From positions 744,001 through 808,000 of the forward strand of contig OZ240674.1 of the NCBI GenBank assembly GCA_965198795.1: a stretch of 64,000 nucleotides of DNA, in the 5' to 3' direction. This stretch comes from G965198795 sp965198795 (GTDB lineage: Bacteria > Pseudomonadota > Alphaproteobacteria > Rhodospirillales > Casp-alpha2). Position 1 is the stretch's first letter. Each line of letters starts with the position of its first letter. Under the pieces are notes generated by a model that was not told where the DNA came from, made no database searches, and saw only the letters and a program-made list of their open reading frames with translations. Made by a program: the position numbers and the translations under genes. Positions 61,922 to 64,000 of this stretch are shown here, piece after piece.

Positions 61922-62122
61922 ATGAGTGATCGGAAAGTCGATCCCAAATTGCTGGAAATTTTGGTCTGCCCGCTGACCAAGGCGCCGCTGGACTACGACG
62001 AGGCCGCCGGCGAGTTGATCAGCGCGGGGGCCGGTCTCGCCTATCCCATCCGCGACGGCGTTCCCATCATGCTGCCGGACGAGGCCCGCAAGCTGGACGG
62101 GAACGCCGCCGGCAATGGCTGA
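61922..62122 (+). CDS. Trm112-like protein
   Basis: The protein has 66 residues: LLEILVCPLTKAPLDYD, then AYPIRDGVPIMLPDEARKL, the Trm112 pattern. Only one Cys (Cys16) remains of the zinc-binding set, as often in alphaproteobacteria. Such proteins activate methyltransferases in archaea and eukaryotes; the bacterial role is not settled. The stop overlaps the next gene by 8 bases. AAGGAG precedes the start. Confidence 0.9.
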   Translation: MSDRKVDPKLLEILVCPLTKAPLDYDEAAGELISAGAGLAYPIRDGVPIMLPDEARKLDGNAAGNG

Positions 62123-62495
62123 CCGGCGCGGCGGCGCGCCCACGCCCACGCCCACGGAGCTTCGCGTCAAAAAGGAAGAAAAGGTGCTGGAGATCGATTT
62201 CGACGACGGCGCCAGTTTCCGCATACCCGCCGAACTGCTGCGCGTCGAAAGCCCGTCGGCGGAAGTGCAAGGCCATGGGCCGGGACAGAAAACCGTCGTC
62301 GCGGGCCGCCGCCATGTCAACATCATCGGCGTAGAGCCGGTCGGCAACTACGCCGTCCGCCTGACGTTCGACGACCTGCATGACACCGGCATCTATTCAT
62401 GGGAGACGCTCTACAGGTTCGGCGCCGAGCGGGACCGGATGTGGGCGGACTATCTGGAGGCGCTGAAAGCCAAGGGACTCGGCCGGGATCCCTGA
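62115..62495 (+). CDS. DUF971 (GBBH-like) family protein
   Basis: The protein has 126 residues: VLEIDFDDGASFRIPAELLR, VNIIGVEPVGNYAVRLTFDD and a conserved GIYSWETLYRFG motif. The domain is the N-terminal domain of gamma-butyrobetaine hydroxylase, found alone here. It is linked in some genomes to iron-sulfur protein assembly, but the context does not prove this. A short Thr/Pro repeat (TPTPTE) lies near the start. Translation is coupled to the Trm112-like gene by overlap. Confidence 0.88.
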   Translation: MADRRGGAPTPTPTELRVKKEEKVLEIDFDDGASFRIPAELLRVESPSAEVQGHGPGQKTVVAGRRHVNIIGVEPVGNYAVRLTFDDLHDTGIYSWETLYRFGAERDRMWADYLEALKAKGLGRDP

Positions 62496-63005
62496 AACGT
62501 CATGAAACCAGACGCGGACACGCGCGCCCCCCGCGGGTTTGGCCGTTGGCGCATTCATGGGGCGCGTGACGGCGTTCAGGACGCCGTTGGCGGCCCCGCG
62601 CCCGCCGTCCGGCCTTTCTTCGGCCGGTGTTTGAGCATCGATAAGCCCCCCGCCGCCGCCTTGGCGCCCTTCCGCGTTATTATTTCGCCCCCCCCCGAAG
62701 GCGGGGGTCCAGGCCAGCCTTCGCCGCTTGATGATTGTCTGGAACGCGCCGCGCCTTGCTGGATTCCCGCCTTCGCGGGAATGACAAAGTGAGGGCGGGA
62801 ATGACAAAGTGAGGGCGGGAATGACAAAGAGTAAGCGGGAACGGCAAAACGGGCGCGCGGGCATGGCAGAGAGCAAGCGGGCATGACGGGAAACATGCGG
62901 GGGCGTTCGCCCTGACGTTCCGGCCCCTTCGCCGGCCGGCGTCTTGCGCAGCGGATCAACCCTCTTGGGAATCCATGAAAGGGCCCCGCCCAACGGCCTG
63001 ACGCT
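62496..63005. other. 510-bp non-coding region
   Basis: It holds the composite repeat with a tandem tail (62685-62841) and further half copies to about 62887 (aagcgggcatgacggg). No gene is seen. Confidence 0.7.
62685..62841. repeat. Composite palindromic element with tandem half-site tail
   Basis: Left arm cccccgaaggcgggggtcc, core ccttcgccgcttgatgatt (62718-62736, inverted), right hairpin attcccgccttcgcgggaat (62763-62782), then the 20-base unit gggcgggaatgacaaagtga repeated about twice and a degenerate third copy. Confidence 0.85.
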
Positions 63006-64000
63006 CTAGGCGCCGCGGGCCCCCGGCCGCATGATTCTCGGCAACTCACCCGCCTCGCCCATGGCGTGGCGCATCAAAAACCTTTTCAGCCCGCCTGTTT
63101 TGTTGACCGCCGCCAACCCGATGTCCCTGGCCAGTCGAACGGGCGGAATGTCGTTGGAGAACAGACGGTTGAGAGCATCCGTCATGCCCTCCATCAACGC
63201 ATTGTCGAACCGGCGCCAGCGCGCGTAGCGCTCCAGCACGGGGGCGGAGCCAATATCCAGCCCAATCCTGCAGGCGTCCTCGATCACCTCGGCCAGCGCC
63301 GCGATATCGCGCAGCCCCATGTTAAGGCCTTGCCCCGCGATCGGATGAATGACGTGAAGCGCGTCCCCAACTAGGGCCAGCCGCCGGGTGGCGGCCCGGT
63401 GGGCGAACCGAAGCCCCAGCGGATATGAGAACCGCGGGCCCGCCAGCGAGAGCGGCCCCAGGAATCCGCCGAACCGGACGGCGGCCTCGGCCAGGAATTC
63501 ACGGTCGTCAAGGTCCAGAAGCCGCCGCGCCAGATCTGTCCGCTCCGTCCAGACCAGAGAGGATTGACGCCCCGGCCGCTCCGGGTCGCCCAGGATGGGA
63601 AGAATGGCGAAGGGGCCAGCGGGCAAGAAATGTTCGTGGGCCACGAAACCGTGGTGGGACTCATGGCTGATCGTGCAGACGATCGCCGTTTGGCCGTACA
63701 TCCAGCCGCTGGTCTTGACGCCGGCGGCCTCGCGGACAAGGGAGCCGCGTCCGTCCGCGCCGATCACCAGCGGACTCTTGACGCTCCGGCCGTCCTCCAA
63801 ATGGACGGTCGCGGCCCCCGCGCCGGTCTCGACGGACGCCACGCCCACACCGGAAAACGCATGGATCGCCGGGTGCTTGGAAAGGCGCTGATGAATGGCT
63901 TGGCGCATATGCCGGTTTTCCAGCATGTACCCGAAAGGCCCGCCCACATCCCGTGAGTCATAGTGCAGAAACAAAAGCGACTCGCCGTCGGCGACGCGTA
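63006..64000 (-). CDS. UbiH/UbiF-family FAD monooxygenase (N-terminus beyond right edge)
   Basis: Hydroxylase of ubiquinone synthesis; UbiH-like is the best guess, but UbiF/UbiI cannot be excluded. 331 residues are visible, and the frame is open to the right edge. The second FAD motif is LVIGADGRGSLVRE and the C-terminal FAD-phosphate motif RLALVGDALHVIHPIAGQGL, then NMGLRDIAALAEVI. The N-terminal GxGxxG site lies outside the window. A 3' tail of about 60 residues (GLKRFLMRHAMGEAGELPRI) is typical. The gene is last in its unit in this window. Confidence 0.88.
   Translation of the reverse strand, partial: RVADGESLLFLHYDSRDVGGPFGYMLENRHMRQAIHQRLSKHPAIHAFSGVGVASVETGAGAATVHLEDGRSVKSPLVIGADGRGSLVREAAGVKTSGWMYGQTAIVCTISHESHHGFVAHEHFLPAGPFAILPILGDPERPGRQSSLVWTERTDLARRLLDLDDREFLAEAAVRFGGFLGPLSLAGPRFSYPLGLRFAHRAATRRLALVGDALHVIHPIAGQGLNMGLRDIAALAEVIEDACRIGLDIGSAPVLERYARWRRFDNALMEGMTDALNRLFSNDIPPVRLARDIGLAAVNKTGGLKRFLMRHAMGEAGELPRIMRPGARGA

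Overview
The window is GC-rich DNA from an alphaproteobacterium, most like the Rhodospirillales. The evidence is the divergent crotonyl-CoA carboxylase/reductase and ethylmalonyl-CoA mutase genes, a 1628-residue NAD-glutamate dehydrogenase, a short HPr kinase followed by rapZ and soluble PTS genes, a TIGR02302/DUF4175 protein beside lysA, and a DUF2244 gene beside nth. Most of it is core chromosome. Cut genes run off both edges: ftsX on the left and a UbiH-type monooxygenase on the right.

Layout. 1-2.6 kb: ftsE-ftsX (minus strand) divergent from a zinc-ribbon membrane protein. 2.6-8.6 kb: minus-strand argH, LptM-like lipoprotein, lysA, DUF4175. 8.6-12.2 kb: TlpA-like thioredoxin, a small lipoprotein, aminopeptidase P and a convergent membrane methyltransferase. 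12.4-18.3 kb is the accessory region: an unknown protein, a DUF4065 (Panacea)/membrane-protein pair behind a strong inverted repeat, a hendecad coiled-coil protein, an AT-rich frameshifted DUF2971 gene and a single-chain MmeI-like restriction-modification enzyme. 18.8-22.4 kb: ecm and ccr, divergent. 22.9-25.8 kb is a scar zone: a degenerate IS1595-type element, an IS630 transposase remnant fused to the tail of a dnaJ gene, and a Clp-fold serine protease with an odd start. 25.9-33.4 kb: mutS, maeB, DUF2244 and nth. 33.4-40.4 kb: bactofilin-lipoprotein pair, EI24 protein, broken TylF-type methyltransferase, adenosine kinase, typA and a methyltransferase. 40.5-44.4 kb: hprK-rapZ-EIIA-HPr-EI. 44.6-47.7 kb: coaBC-dut-Rrf2-cysK on the minus strand. 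48.3-59.5 kb: MFS transporter, gdhB, and a partner-switching/chemoreceptor cluster. 60-64 kb: tRNA-Gly, cnoX, LON-domain protein, Trm112-like, DUF971 and the UbiH-type gene.

Metabolically, ccr/ecm (acetyl-CoA assimilation without the glyoxylate shunt), maeB and gdhB point to growth on acetate-like substrates and amino acids. The PTS genes look regulatory because no sugar permease is present.

The non-coding space carries at least twelve copies of a palindromic repeat family, several as composite elements of two inverted hairpins around a conserved core, and several short tandem repeats. The best candidates for something new are the DUF4065/membrane-protein pair, whose second gene seems to start at an ATA codon inside an ATAA overlap, and the ATPase-REC-PP2C fusion protein next to a STAS protein and a chemoreceptor.
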